From Bacillota bacterium (GTDB taxonomy: Bacteria > Bacillota > Sulfobacillia > Sulfobacillales > Sulfobacillaceae): a DNA stretch of 64,000 bases. Location of the stretch: NCBI GenBank assembly GCA_021820965.1, contig JAKACZ010000013.1, positions 1-64,000 on the forward strand, given 5' to 3'. Shown in pieces: positions 17,481-25,689 of the stretch. The first letter of the stretch is position 1. The number at the start of each line of letters is the position of its first letter. Position numbers and translations under genes: made by a program. The notes beneath the pieces are model-generated. The model saw nothing but the letters and a program-made list of their open reading frames with translations. It was not told where the DNA came from and ran no database searches.

Positions 17481-18704
17481 ATGATCCGGTCTACGAAGAG
17501 GGATTATTCGCTGACCCTCAGCCAGTGGATGGTATCCTTGGCCGAAGGCCTTTTGATTCCGTTTGTCAATATTTACATGGTTCACACTCTAGGATTTCAT
17601 CCTGCCCTGGCAGGAACTATCCTAGGGGTTTCAGGCCTCGGGCTTTTGGTCAGTCAACTGCCCGGAGGGGCATTAGCGGACCGGTTTGGCGTGAAGATTG
17701 TCATCGCCGCGGGCTTGTTTCTCGCGGGCATAGCCAACGCGGTCACCAGTCTTACTCGCAATCCCGTGTTGTTGGCCATCTCATATGGCACCTCGCTGTT
17801 GGCATCGGGGGGCACGAGCCCGGCCTTCTATCAGGCCGCCACGCGCGCAGCCGAAAAGAGAAATCTTCAGTCGGTGGGCGCCCTGATCGCGGCTCAAAAC
17901 GGCGGAGTTGCCGGGGGCGCGTTGCTGGCCTTGCCTCTGCTACTCTCTACACACCTCCACGCCATATTCGTGTTCGCTGGGGCTGTGGATGTTATCGGCG
18001 GATTTGTCGCGGTAAGCTTTCTTGATAGGGAACCCGAAGACAAACCACGGGTGCCCTTTCGCCTGTCGGATTGGGTTTATTTGCCGCCGCGGAACCAGCG
18101 TGCGTTTTGGCCAATAGCTTTCGCCGGGTTCCTGACTGGTGTCTTGTACAGCCAAATGTGGTCGACGGTTCCAACCGTCTGGGTCCATGCGGGTGTGCCG
18201 CCCATGGTCTTCGCGCTGCTTTGGTTTTTCAACGGTGCAGCCATTTTCGCCCTAGAGCGCCGAATATCTCGAGGCCTTGAGCATCGCAACGCGTATTGGT
18301 GGATGGCCGGGGCCAGTGCCATCTACGCGGCGGCCATGGGAATTTGTGCGATCGGTGTTGGTCTCATCACCTTGATCCTGAGTTTTCTCATCCTGACTGC
18401 GGGCGAGCTACTCTACGAGCCTTTTCCGCCAGCATTTTATGCAGCGGTGGCACCCCGAGGGCTCAAGGCCCGATACCAAGGGGCCGGTAATTTTGCGAGT
18501 GCTACAGGAGTGGTCGCGGGGCCCGTTATCGGGGACATGTTGTTACAGTGGAATGGGACGCAGGTACTGTGGACAGTCATGGTGCTGCTCGGCAGCATGG
18601 CCGCCATCACCGTGCTACATGCGCGCACGACAACCCGTTTGCAACACACCATTGGTACAGAGACGATTCCAACTTCTATCGAACTGAGGGAATTGCATGA
18701 ATAA
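17481..18704 (+). CDS. Major facilitator superfamily transporter
   Basis: This 407-residue protein has about 12 membrane helices. The loop 2-3 motif GGALADRFGVK (about residues 72-82) is the MFS G-x-x-x-D-R-x-G signature, and a central cytoplasmic loop (DREPEDKPRVPFRLSDW) separates the two six-helix halves. The overall look is of drug/H+ antiporter-like MFS proteins such as MdtH. An AAAGGAGACG site precedes ATG 17481. The cargo is unknown; export of a small organic compound is the commonest role. Confidence 0.82.
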   Translation: MIRSTKRDYSLTLSQWMVSLAEGLLIPFVNIYMVHTLGFHPALAGTILGVSGLGLLVSQLPGGALADRFGVKIVIAAGLFLAGIANAVTSLTRNPVLLAISYGTSLLASGGTSPAFYQAATRAAEKRNLQSVGALIAAQNGGVAGGALLALPLLLSTHLHAIFVFAGAVDVIGGFVAVSFLDREPEDKPRVPFRLSDWVYLPPRNQRAFWPIAFAGFLTGVLYSQMWSTVPTVWVHAGVPPMVFALLWFFNGAAIFALERRISRGLEHRNAYWWMAGASAIYAAAMGICAIGVGLITLILSFLILTAGELLYEPFPPAFYAAVAPRGLKARYQGAGNFASATGVVAGPVIGDMLLQWNGTQVLWTVMVLLGSMAAITVLHARTTTRLQHTIGTETIPTSIELRELHE

Positions 18705-18892
18705 CCGAGTGGCCCAACGGATTACCTTGTCTACTTTTGTGATCTGGTCGGAGGGTTGAGAATCGTGGTCTGCTTGATTGTCGGTGCTATCTATGCCGCC
18801 TTAAGTAAGCGTGACTACTTTTCGCAGCCATGCATGCAATATGATCAGGCGGGCGTTCGGCAGGATTTCGCTAAAGAGTCTATAGCGGCAGG

Positions 18893-19279
18893 ATGGCAGG
18901 TCATGCGAATGACGGGACAGGACGTGAGAACTTCGTGCGTGCTGCCCTTCCCACTGCGGAATTGACGGGAATATTGGGCTTCGTAGCTATCGTCGATGGC
19001 GGCGGCCACCTCAAGGCTCGCCGATATTGCCGGACCGGTGTCGGCGGTTGCCAAGGCTTCACGGTAGCCGTGCACCATCCCGACCGAAACTCGAATGCAG
19101 TGCCGGGGGCCCTTTGGGCGGTCTTTTCGCCAACGGTCACTGAGGCAATTGCCTTGGTAACGGTGTGGCATGACGAATGCGTCATTGCCGGTATCGGCGC
19201 GTCGGAAGAGTTCGCGCGCGCCCATGCCGCGTACGAGGTACTACAATTGTATTGGGATGCATTAGACGAGGAGGAATAG
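18893..19279 (+). CDS. Hypothetical protein upstream of aldehyde dehydrogenase
   Basis: This frame of up to 128 residues ends 2 nt before the ATG of the downstream aldehyde dehydrogenase, and its last codons form that gene's GAGGAGG ribosome binding site. This coupling and the protein-like middle (ELTGILGFVAIVDGGG, GALWAVFSPTVTEAIALVTV, EFARAHAAYEVLQLYWDAL) support a real gene. I do not recognise the family. No membrane segment or signal is evident. The start is uncertain: ATG 18893 lacks a clear binding site. Confidence 0.5.
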   Translation: MAGHANDGTGRENFVRAALPTAELTGILGFVAIVDGGGHLKARRYCRTGVGGCQGFTVAVHHPDRNSNAVPGALWAVFSPTVTEAIALVTVWHDECVIAGIGASEEFARAHAAYEVLQLYWDALDEEE

Positions 19280-19281
19280 TC

Positions 19282-20742
19282 ATGGGCGACGATCTATTGT
19301 CGTTGCGCAATTACATCGCCGGTGTAGAGGTTGAACCCAAACGAGGAACATGGTTTGAGGTATTTAACCCCGCCGACGGAAGCATTGTAGCCCTGGCCGC
19401 CCGTAGTGGGGCCGAGGACGCTAGTGAGGCGGTTGCGGCCGCTTGTGATAGTTTTCAAAGGGGAGTGTGGGCTCATCTGCCTGAACGCGCGCGAGCCACA
19501 GTGTTGTTAGAAATTTCCCGTAGAATCAGGGAACGTCGTGAATACTTAGCTCGCACCGAGAGTACCGATTCCGGCAAACCGCTGGCCGATGCGGAAGCGG
19601 ATATTGATGAGGCTGCCTACTTATTCGAGTACTACGCCGGGTGGGTGACCAAACTGGGCGGAGAAATACCTCCCGTGGGCCCCCATGCGATGAGTCTGGT
19701 ACTTCGGGAACCGGTTGGCGTCGTGGTTTGCATTACCCCTTGGAACTACCCGATGCTCATGGCGGCACAAAAGATAGCGCCCGCGTTGGCGGCTGGATGC
19801 TCCGTGATTGTCAAGCCTGCCGAACAGACGCCCATGGCGACGCTGGAGCTGGCACGCATCGCCACGGCCGCAGGACTGCCGGACGGGGTTCTGAATGTCG
19901 TGCACGGATATGGGATGGAGGTGGGAGAAGCTTTAGTCGATAGCCCCCTCGTGGACATGGTGAGCTTTACCGGATCATTGGAAGTGGGTCGTCGCATACA
20001 GCAACGTGCGGCGCACACGGTTAAAAAGGTCACGCTGGAGCTCGGCGGCAAGTCACCTAATATCGTGTTTGCGGACGCCGACCTTGAGGCCGCCATTCGG
20101 GGCAGCTGTTTTGGCGTATTCTGGAACCAGGGTGAGGTTTGCTCGGCGGGCAGCCGAGTATTTGTACACCGCGCAGTGTGGCAGGATTTCCTTGATGGGG
20201 TAGGTGGCTATGTTAATCAGCTTCGTATAGGACATCCCTTGGAAGCGGGTACGACAATGGGACCATTGGTGTCCAAAGAACACTGGGACAGGGTCCACCG
20301 TTATGTCGAGGTTGGACTCAATGAGGGAGCTCGCCCAATTTTTGAGGGTCGTCTGCCTGATGATCCGAGGTTACAACATGGATATTATTTGGCTCCGATT
20401 GTCTTCTCTGATGTGACTGCGGAAATGACAATCATGCGTGAAGAAATTTTCGGGCCGGTGATGAGCATCATACCGTTCGACAGTGATGCTGACGCCGTAC
20501 AGTGGGCCAACGACACGCCGTACGGTCTGGCAGCGGCCATTTGGACTCGCGATATAGGAAGAGCATTGAATACGGCCAAAGCCGTGCGGGCGGGAACCGT
20601 GTGGATTAATGACTCTCAGCCTGCTCCGTCGGAAAGTCCGTGGGGCGGATATCGGCAATCCGGCAACGGTCGTGAACTGGGGCGTCAGGGATTGGAAGAA
20701 TTCTTGGAAACCAAGCATATTTATGTGAACTTGAAGGCATAA
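19282..20742 (+). CDS. NAD(P)-dependent aldehyde dehydrogenase (betaine/aminobutyraldehyde type)
   Basis: This 486-residue full-length ALDH has catalytic Cys287 in NQGEVCSAGSR, general-base Glu253 in LELGGKSPN, the oxyanion Asn in TPWNYP and the NAD-binding SFTGSLEVG. The C-terminal segment GGYRQSGNGRELGRQGLEEF is typical of the betaine aldehyde/4-aminobutyraldehyde group. It oxidises aldehydes to acids in the cytoplasm. The start is ATG 19282, placed by a GAGGAGG site. It may take over the role of the broken aldehyde dehydrogenase at 10680-11165; its substrate cannot be fixed here. Confidence 0.93.
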   Translation: MGDDLLSLRNYIAGVEVEPKRGTWFEVFNPADGSIVALAARSGAEDASEAVAAACDSFQRGVWAHLPERARATVLLEISRRIRERREYLARTESTDSGKPLADAEADIDEAAYLFEYYAGWVTKLGGEIPPVGPHAMSLVLREPVGVVVCITPWNYPMLMAAQKIAPALAAGCSVIVKPAEQTPMATLELARIATAAGLPDGVLNVVHGYGMEVGEALVDSPLVDMVSFTGSLEVGRRIQQRAAHTVKKVTLELGGKSPNIVFADADLEAAIRGSCFGVFWNQGEVCSAGSRVFVHRAVWQDFLDGVGGYVNQLRIGHPLEAGTTMGPLVSKEHWDRVHRYVEVGLNEGARPIFEGRLPDDPRLQHGYYLAPIVFSDVTAEMTIMREEIFGPVMSIIPFDSDADAVQWANDTPYGLAAAIWTRDIGRALNTAKAVRAGTVWINDSQPAPSESPWGGYRQSGNGRELGRQGLEEFLETKHIYVNLKA

Positions 20743-20803
20743 ACGCTCCATCGGCATCACCTCTGGCATCGTGGCGATGCGGAGTGGCGGAGCCTTGCTT
20801 CAA

Positions 20804-20865
20804 TTGAACACATGCCCGCGCATTCCCCCTCTAGGGGGATAGCCGAGAGGGGGTTAAGCGGGCCG
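20804..20865 (-). repeat. IS200/IS605-like right end, copy 3 (inverted)
   Basis: Read on the minus strand, the stem CCCCCTCT (from 20853) pairs with AGAGGGGG (to 20825). It is followed by GAATGCGCGGGCAT, shared with copy 1, and ends in GTTCAA at 20804. The loop keeps GGCTA. The upstream half is more diverged than in copies 1 and 2. No transposase or tnpB gene accompanies it in the window. Confidence 0.5.
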
Positions 20866-20927
20866 CAGGCGAACACATGCATATTGGGAATCAGCCAACA
20901 TATAGCATGGCCGGAAAACTTTCATCT

Positions 20928-20966
20928 GGCGGCGAGCGGCGGCGAGCGGCGGCGAGCGGCGGCGAG
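20928..20966. repeat. Four tandem 10-bp GGCGGCGAGC repeats
   Basis: The unit GGCGGCGAGC occurs four times head to tail, the last copy lacking its final base. It lies between the inverted right-end copy and the partial forward copy. It has no open frame and is not CRISPR-like, because there are no spacers. It is probably a slippage product. Confidence 0.85.
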
Positions 20967-20973
20967 TGCCTCC

Positions 20974-21014
20974 TGACCGAAGGGAATTTCCTTGGTCTAA
21001 CACAAGAGGGATAG
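20974..21014 (+). repeat. Partial copy of the dispersed repeat (copy 4)
   Basis: TGACCGAAGGGAAT at 20974-20987 matches the conserved block of copies 1 and 2. It is followed by a degenerate stretch and CAAGAGGG-ATAG. The strong terminal hairpin is lost. Its orientation is opposite to copy 3. Confidence 0.4.
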
Positions 21015-21042
21015 TCCCCAGGTCTTAAGGTGGGCCTGGACT

Positions 21043-23013
21043 TTACTGGTTTTCTCCAAGGCGGAGCGCGGCTGCAGCGGTATCGCCCACCGGAACCGGG
21101 GCGGTGAGAGGGGTTGGATGTTCAAGGCTGCGCCACGCCTCGCAGGCGATCATGAGACTGGCCCGGGTGGTCGGGTCTTTAAGATCTAAGGGCGTTAAAA
21201 GCTCGCCAATTTGTTCCAGCCGGTAGCGGATAGTGTTAGGATGAACAAATAAATTTCGGGCCGCTTCCGCTAAATGCGGTGCCGCTAAGGTCACCGCCAA
21301 GGTGGAGACTAACTCTGTGCCGTTTTCCGCATCGTAACGAATCAGGGGCCTAATCCAGGCGTCGATATAAAGCTTCAAGGAGGTATCAAGGCCCGGCAAA
21401 CGAAAGAGTTGGGTCACTTCGGGCCGCCCCAACAAGGTTGTTGCTTCTGTGGCTTCTTTAAGTGCCGCTTGGATTCGGGCCATGGCCGCCAACACCACCG
21501 CAACGTCGGCGTCGGATCCGGTCCCAATGAGCGAAACGGGTTGGGACAATTGCGCCGAAAGGTAGTGCCGAAAGGTCTCAACATCGTCCACTGCGTAAAC
21601 ATACGGCGTTAAAATCCAGATGGTGCGTCCGTCCACAATGGGTTGCGTTTCAAACTTACGCCGAATGGCACGGAGTATTGCCCGGCCGCTCCAGGTTAAG
21701 GCCTGGCTTTGGGCTAACTGCAGGCCCCAAATTTGGTTTACCACCTGGGGAATGCCCCAGGTGCGGCGTTGCTCCCAGAGTTCGGAACGCTCGTCGGCGA
21801 CATGGATAAGGCGCGTTAGCCACTCCCGGAGTTTCTCAGTTTTGGCGTCATGCACGGTGGCTTCGTGATGTACTAACAGGGCGAGCGTTTGAATGAAGTG
21901 GGGGTAAATTGTGTCAATTAAGTCCATATCACCCCAGACGGTGAGGAGCGCGGTTTCCAATCCATCCAAGGCGGCTGTTCGGGTCGGCTCCGCGTTGGGT
22001 AAATCGGGCGATTTTCGTAAGATCTGCCCCCAGGTGTCCGTCAATTGGATCCATACGCCGTGGTCGGCCAAGGCCGCCAAAAGGGTGTCCCAGCTGCCCT
22101 GGCGTCTTGCCAAGCGCAGCACCCGCAATAGCGATTGGATAGCAGGATCCGCCGCGTAACGGGCGAGGCTCGCGGAAGACGAATAACTGCTGGCGCTTTG
22201 AGCCGACAACACCACCGCCCGGATCGACCGGACATATCGTTGAAAGGCGTATAAGGCGAGTGGCGAGGGCGCACCCGACTGATGGAACCAGGCATACAGC
22301 ACCCCATCGACGCCGTCCATCGCCTGCCATGGCACGGCCATGCCGCCGTGCAGATCTTCGGCGTGAATTAAAGCGAGTTCCCGGGGGTCGCGCCACAGGG
22401 AGCTTTCGTAATCGTGAACCACCACGCCTTCTTGGTTTTCCGCGACAAATCCCCCGAGTCCGCGGCTCAGGGGGAGCGGTTTTGAGACCGACGGGTTACG
22501 TAAGCCCCGGGATTGAACAATTTCGAGCACGTGATAGCTGGTGCGTCTCACCGCCAGGCAAATGACTGACGCCTGCACAATTGTCTCGGCACCTTGCACC
22601 AACAGTTCATAAAGGTCTTCGGGCTCGTGCCGGCCCGCATGGACAGCCAGCCATAGACTGTTCCACACTTGATCCAGGGCTTGGGTCGATTCCCACCAAA
22701 CTTTGCGCCACCGTTCCGCTAATGCGTCTAGTACGAAAGAGGACAGACTCGTGGAGGTAAGCGGCTTCCCCGCGATGGTTAATTCGGGGGCGACATCAGG
22801 AAAGACGGCACTCTGAATCCGGTAGCGGTAGAGTTGGCTCGTCACCGGGTCAAAGTCGGGCGAAGCGAGAAGTACGGGTTGACCATAGGGTGCCGGCCAA
22901 TAAAGGCGCAACGGCCGATCGATAAGCTGGCGCATGACGGGCAAGACTTCATTAAGGTCCCAGTGTCCCCGGGACCCCGTCAGGGTTGCCCATACTTTAT
23001 ACGTGTCAGCCAT
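21043..23013 (-). CDS. PucR/CdaR-type transcriptional regulator with GAF-like domain
   Basis: This 656-residue protein (from ATG 23013; the frame is open to 23097) ends in the PucR C-terminal helix-turn-helix, with HPNTIRYRLEQIGELLTPLD preceded by the typical AARNLF helix. A GAF-like sensory domain spans about residues 145-290, with LPLSRGLGGFVAENQEGVVV and a later GGMAVPW strand. The N-terminal 120 residues are unassigned. Such regulators activate nearby catabolic genes in response to a small molecule. It is divergent from the acyl-CoA operon beginning at 23175 and is its likely regulator. GGGAGG and GGTGAAGAG precede ATG 23013. Confidence 0.82.
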   Translation of the reverse strand: MADTYKVWATLTGSRGHWDLNEVLPVMRQLIDRPLRLYWPAPYGQPVLLASPDFDPVTSQLYRYRIQSAVFPDVAPELTIAGKPLTSTSLSSFVLDALAERWRKVWWESTQALDQVWNSLWLAVHAGRHEPEDLYELLVQGAETIVQASVICLAVRRTSYHVLEIVQSRGLRNPSVSKPLPLSRGLGGFVAENQEGVVVHDYESSLWRDPRELALIHAEDLHGGMAVPWQAMDGVDGVLYAWFHQSGAPSPLALYAFQRYVRSIRAVVLSAQSASSYSSSASLARYAADPAIQSLLRVLRLARRQGSWDTLLAALADHGVWIQLTDTWGQILRKSPDLPNAEPTRTAALDGLETALLTVWGDMDLIDTIYPHFIQTLALLVHHEATVHDAKTEKLREWLTRLIHVADERSELWEQRRTWGIPQVVNQIWGLQLAQSQALTWSGRAILRAIRRKFETQPIVDGRTIWILTPYVYAVDDVETFRHYLSAQLSQPVSLIGTGSDADVAVVLAAMARIQAALKEATEATTLLGRPEVTQLFRLPGLDTSLKLYIDAWIRPLIRYDAENGTELVSTLAVTLAAPHLAEAARNLFVHPNTIRYRLEQIGELLTPLDLKDPTTRASLMIACEAWRSLEHPTPLTAPVPVGDTAAAALRLGENQ

Positions 23014-23174
23014 TCTCTTCACCGCGAACCTCCCTACGCCGTCAGCATTTCGATTGGCGACTGCGACACTGGAGAAAACCTCCAAGGTTCCCCTCATCGT
23101 TGTGGTTCAGATTGTCGGTTTTTGATAGACACATAAATCATATTACACCCAATAATCAGATTAGAGGAGGGGGG

Positions 23175-23960
23175 ATGACAGTGTCACTCATCCGCACCGA
23201 GACCCAGGGGTCGGTGGCCACGGTATGGCTTAACCAGCCCGAGCGACGTAACGCGTTATCTCGCCAGCTGGTGGAAAACCTTATCGACACGCTCAAAAGC
23301 CTCGACGCCGATGAATCCGTGCACGCCATCGTGTTAACCGGTAGCGGCACCGCCTTTTGTGCCGGCGCGGACTTAGACGAGTTTTCCCGCCTGGGCACCC
23401 AAATACCGGCCGAACTCTATCAAGATGCCTATCGCGCCGCCGATCTGTTTCGCCTCGGCAGCGAACTGAAAACGCCTTTGATCGGTGCCGTCAACGGTCC
23501 GGCTCTGGGCGGGGGCCTGGGACTAGTGGCGATGTGCCATCTCGTCGTGGCCTCGGAAAACGCCCGCTTGGGAACCACCGAGCTTCGGGTGGGCCTCATA
23601 CCTTTTGTAATCTTGCCCTTAATCCGGCGTGCCGTGGGTGAAAAGCAGGCTTTGAAACTCATGCTGTTGGCCGAGCCGATTACGGCCCAGGAAGCCTGTC
23701 GCATTGGCTTGGTCCAAAGCATCGTCCCCCCCGAAAAGGTCTTAGAGGAAGCGTCGGGATGGGCCAGCACCGTCGCGTCTTTTAGTCCCTTGGCGGTGAA
23801 AATGGGACTGGATGCCTTTTTTACCACGCAGGATTGGGAGGCGGAAGCTAGCTTTCGGTATTTGGCTCGGCTCCGAGTTCTCTCATTTTTGAGTGAGGAT
23901 CTCAAGGAAGGCGCCGAGGCGTTTTTGGAAAAGCGCAAGCCGGTGTGGAGGGGGCGATGA
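23175..23960 (+). CDS. Enoyl-CoA hydratase/isomerase family protein
   Basis: This 261-residue crotonase-fold protein has the oxyanion-hole segments AFCAGADLDEF (about 60-70) and NGPALGGGLGLVAMCH, and the ERRNALS acyl-CoA-binding start. The second catalytic region reads TELRVGLIPFVI, with Glu in place for hydratase chemistry. ATG 23175 follows GAGGAGGGGGG directly; the frame open upstream to 22986 is not used. It is the first gene of the 23175-34785 operon. It probably hydrates an enoyl-CoA in branched or unsaturated acyl-CoA breakdown; the substrate is unknown. Confidence 0.9.
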   Translation: MTVSLIRTETQGSVATVWLNQPERRNALSRQLVENLIDTLKSLDADESVHAIVLTGSGTAFCAGADLDEFSRLGTQIPAELYQDAYRAADLFRLGSELKTPLIGAVNGPALGGGLGLVAMCHLVVASENARLGTTELRVGLIPFVILPLIRRAVGEKQALKLMLLAEPITAQEACRIGLVQSIVPPEKVLEEASGWASTVASFSPLAVKMGLDAFFTTQDWEAEASFRYLARLRVLSFLSEDLKEGAEAFLEKRKPVWRGR

Positions 23961-23961
23961 C

Positions 23962-25332
23962 GTGGGGAAGCTGGTGCGCGTGGGCGCTGCCCAAGGGTTT
24001 TACGGCGACAGTCTCGAGGCTGGATTGGAAATGGCGCGCCAGGGGGTGATAGACTACCTGGCTTTTGATGCTTTGTCGGAACTGACCTTGGCGATCTTAG
24101 CCAAAGATCAAGCAAAAAACCCTCAATGGGGTTATGCCAAGGATCTAGTTCCGGCGATGCGAGTTCTCTTACCATGGATGCGGCGGCATGGGTTCAAAAT
24201 ATTGACCAATGCCGGCGGGATCAATTCCGAGGCAGCCCAGGCAGCAGTCTTGGATGTGGCCAGTCAGTTGGGGATGACCGGACTGCGGGTGGCCGTGGTG
24301 ACCGGCGACGATCTTCGCGGCCGTCTTTCGGAACTTATGAATCAGGGCCTCTTGGGGACCGATTTAGAAAACGGGCGGTCGTTTGCCGAGATTTACGATG
24401 CTCTCTTATTTGCCAACGTCTATCTCGGGGCGGGGCCGTTGGTCCAAGCGCTGAAAATGGGGGCGGACGTGGTGATTTCCGGCCGTACCACCGATAGCGC
24501 CCAGTTTATGGCGCCCCTTCTTTACGAATTTGGGTGGCAGGCTCAGGATTGGGACGCTCTGGCTGCTGGCGTGTTGATGGGGCATTTGTTGGAGTGTTCG
24601 GCCCAATCGACTGGAGGAAATTTTAGCGGTTCATGGTGGGACGTGCCGGGCATGGATCAGATCGGCTATCCCATTGCGCATGTTTCTGAGGACGGCACGT
24701 TTGTGGTGACGAAGGCCCCCGGCACTGGGGGGCTGGTGACCCGGGATACGGTCAAAGAACAAATGTTGTATGAAATTCACGATCCCCGAGCATATATAAC
24801 CCCGGACGTGGTGGCCGATTTTACTTACGCCCGCTTAGAAGATATTGGGCCGGATCAAGTCCGGGTCACCGGGGCCAGGGGAAACTCGGCTCCACCTCAA
24901 CTGAAAATGACGGCCGGCTATGCGGCCGGTTACATGGGCCAAGCCATGGTGGGATATTGTTGGCCCGATGCCTTGCGCAAGGCGGAGGCGGCGGCCGCTA
25001 TCATTCAAAAGCAGTTAGTCCAACGGCAATGGTCATACGACGAAATCCATACGGCCTACCTGGGTTGGAATTCGCTGGCGGGTCCGGCAGTCCCTCGTCC
25101 GTCCGAGGATCTGAATGAAGTGTATCTTCGCGTGACGGTACGCGCTAAAACGTACGAGGACGCGGCTAAATTAGGCCGTTTATTTCCCCCCTTGGCTTTG
25201 GACGGTCCGCCGGGGCTGGGCGGAGGCGCCGGTATGCAGCCCCCCCGTCAATTGTTGGGCATGTGGTCCGGCTTGATTGGGCGAGAGTGGGTGGAACCGT
25301 ATGTGTCGGTGCGCGTCGAGGAGGTGGATTAA
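23962..25332 (+). CDS. AtuA-like protein (acyclic terpene utilisation family, DUF1446)
   Basis: This 456-residue protein begins VRVGAAQGFYGDSLEAGLEM and has ILTNAGGINSEAAQ, GADVVISGRTTDSAQFMAPL and LLECSAQSTGGNFSG, the hallmark segments of the AtuA/DUF1446 family. In Pseudomonas, atuA lies in the citronellol/geraniol degradation cluster; its reaction is not established. The GTG start at 23962 lies 1 nt after the hydratase stop and 7 nt after GGAGGGGG. A small AtuA-associated domain that is fused in some homologues is here encoded separately by the next gene. Confidence 0.85.
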   Translation: MGKLVRVGAAQGFYGDSLEAGLEMARQGVIDYLAFDALSELTLAILAKDQAKNPQWGYAKDLVPAMRVLLPWMRRHGFKILTNAGGINSEAAQAAVLDVASQLGMTGLRVAVVTGDDLRGRLSELMNQGLLGTDLENGRSFAEIYDALLFANVYLGAGPLVQALKMGADVVISGRTTDSAQFMAPLLYEFGWQAQDWDALAAGVLMGHLLECSAQSTGGNFSGSWWDVPGMDQIGYPIAHVSEDGTFVVTKAPGTGGLVTRDTVKEQMLYEIHDPRAYITPDVVADFTYARLEDIGPDQVRVTGARGNSAPPQLKMTAGYAAGYMGQAMVGYCWPDALRKAEAAAAIIQKQLVQRQWSYDEIHTAYLGWNSLAGPAVPRPSEDLNEVYLRVTVRAKTYEDAAKLGRLFPPLALDGPPGLGGGAGMQPPRQLLGMWSGLIGREWVEPYVSVRVEEVD

Positions 25333-25689
25333 ATGCCCGGTGTGCCGCTCCGGGATTTTTGCCAAGCTCGCTCGGGAGATAAGGGGAACACCATTAATGT
25401 GGCGGTGTTTGCCCCCATTCAGCCTCTTTATGAAGTGATCAAAGCCCAACTCACGCCGGAGCGGGTGAAAGCCCACTTTGGGGACTGGGTCGAGGGTGCG
25501 GTGGTGCGGTATGAGGTTGAGAACTTATGGGCGCTGAACTTTGTGTTACATGGTGCATTGAACGGCGGCGGATCTTTATCCATTCGGATGGATAACCTTG
25601 GAAAGTGCTTTGGTCCGACCATATTGCGGATGACGGTGGCGGTGCCGGAACCACTGTTGTCGTCGTTCAGAGGAGGGCGTGGCAAGTGA
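25333..25689 (+). CDS. AtuA-associated small ferredoxin-fold-like domain protein
   Basis: This 118-residue protein has LRDFCQARSGDKGNTINVAV near the N-terminus, the RSGDKGN-N motif typical of the small domain that is fused or adjacent to AtuA proteins, and a conserved ENLWALNFVLHGALNGGG segment. It starts directly after the AtuA-like stop codon (TAAATG), with GAGGTGG as the binding site. It probably works as a partner subunit of the AtuA-like protein. Its function is unknown. Confidence 0.8.
   Translation: MPGVPLRDFCQARSGDKGNTINVAVFAPIQPLYEVIKAQLTPERVKAHFGDWVEGAVVRYEVENLWALNFVLHGALNGGGSLSIRMDNLGKCFGPTILRMTVAVPEPLLSSFRGGRGK

Larger units (their letters stand above)
20743..21042. other. Repeat-rich intergenic region
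   Basis: This 300-nt gap between the convergent aldehyde dehydrogenase and PucR-type regulator holds the inverted repeat copy, the GGCGGCGAGC tandem repeats and the partial repeat listed separately. A small perfect hairpin (GCATCG/CGATGC) near 20767-20781 may help terminate the aldehyde dehydrogenase transcript, but no T-tract follows. No gene is visible. Confidence 0.5.

Noticed and set aside
20928-20966. Tandem repeats considered as a CRISPR array.
   Set aside because: Units are directly adjacent with no spacers, only 10 bp long, and no cas genes are present.
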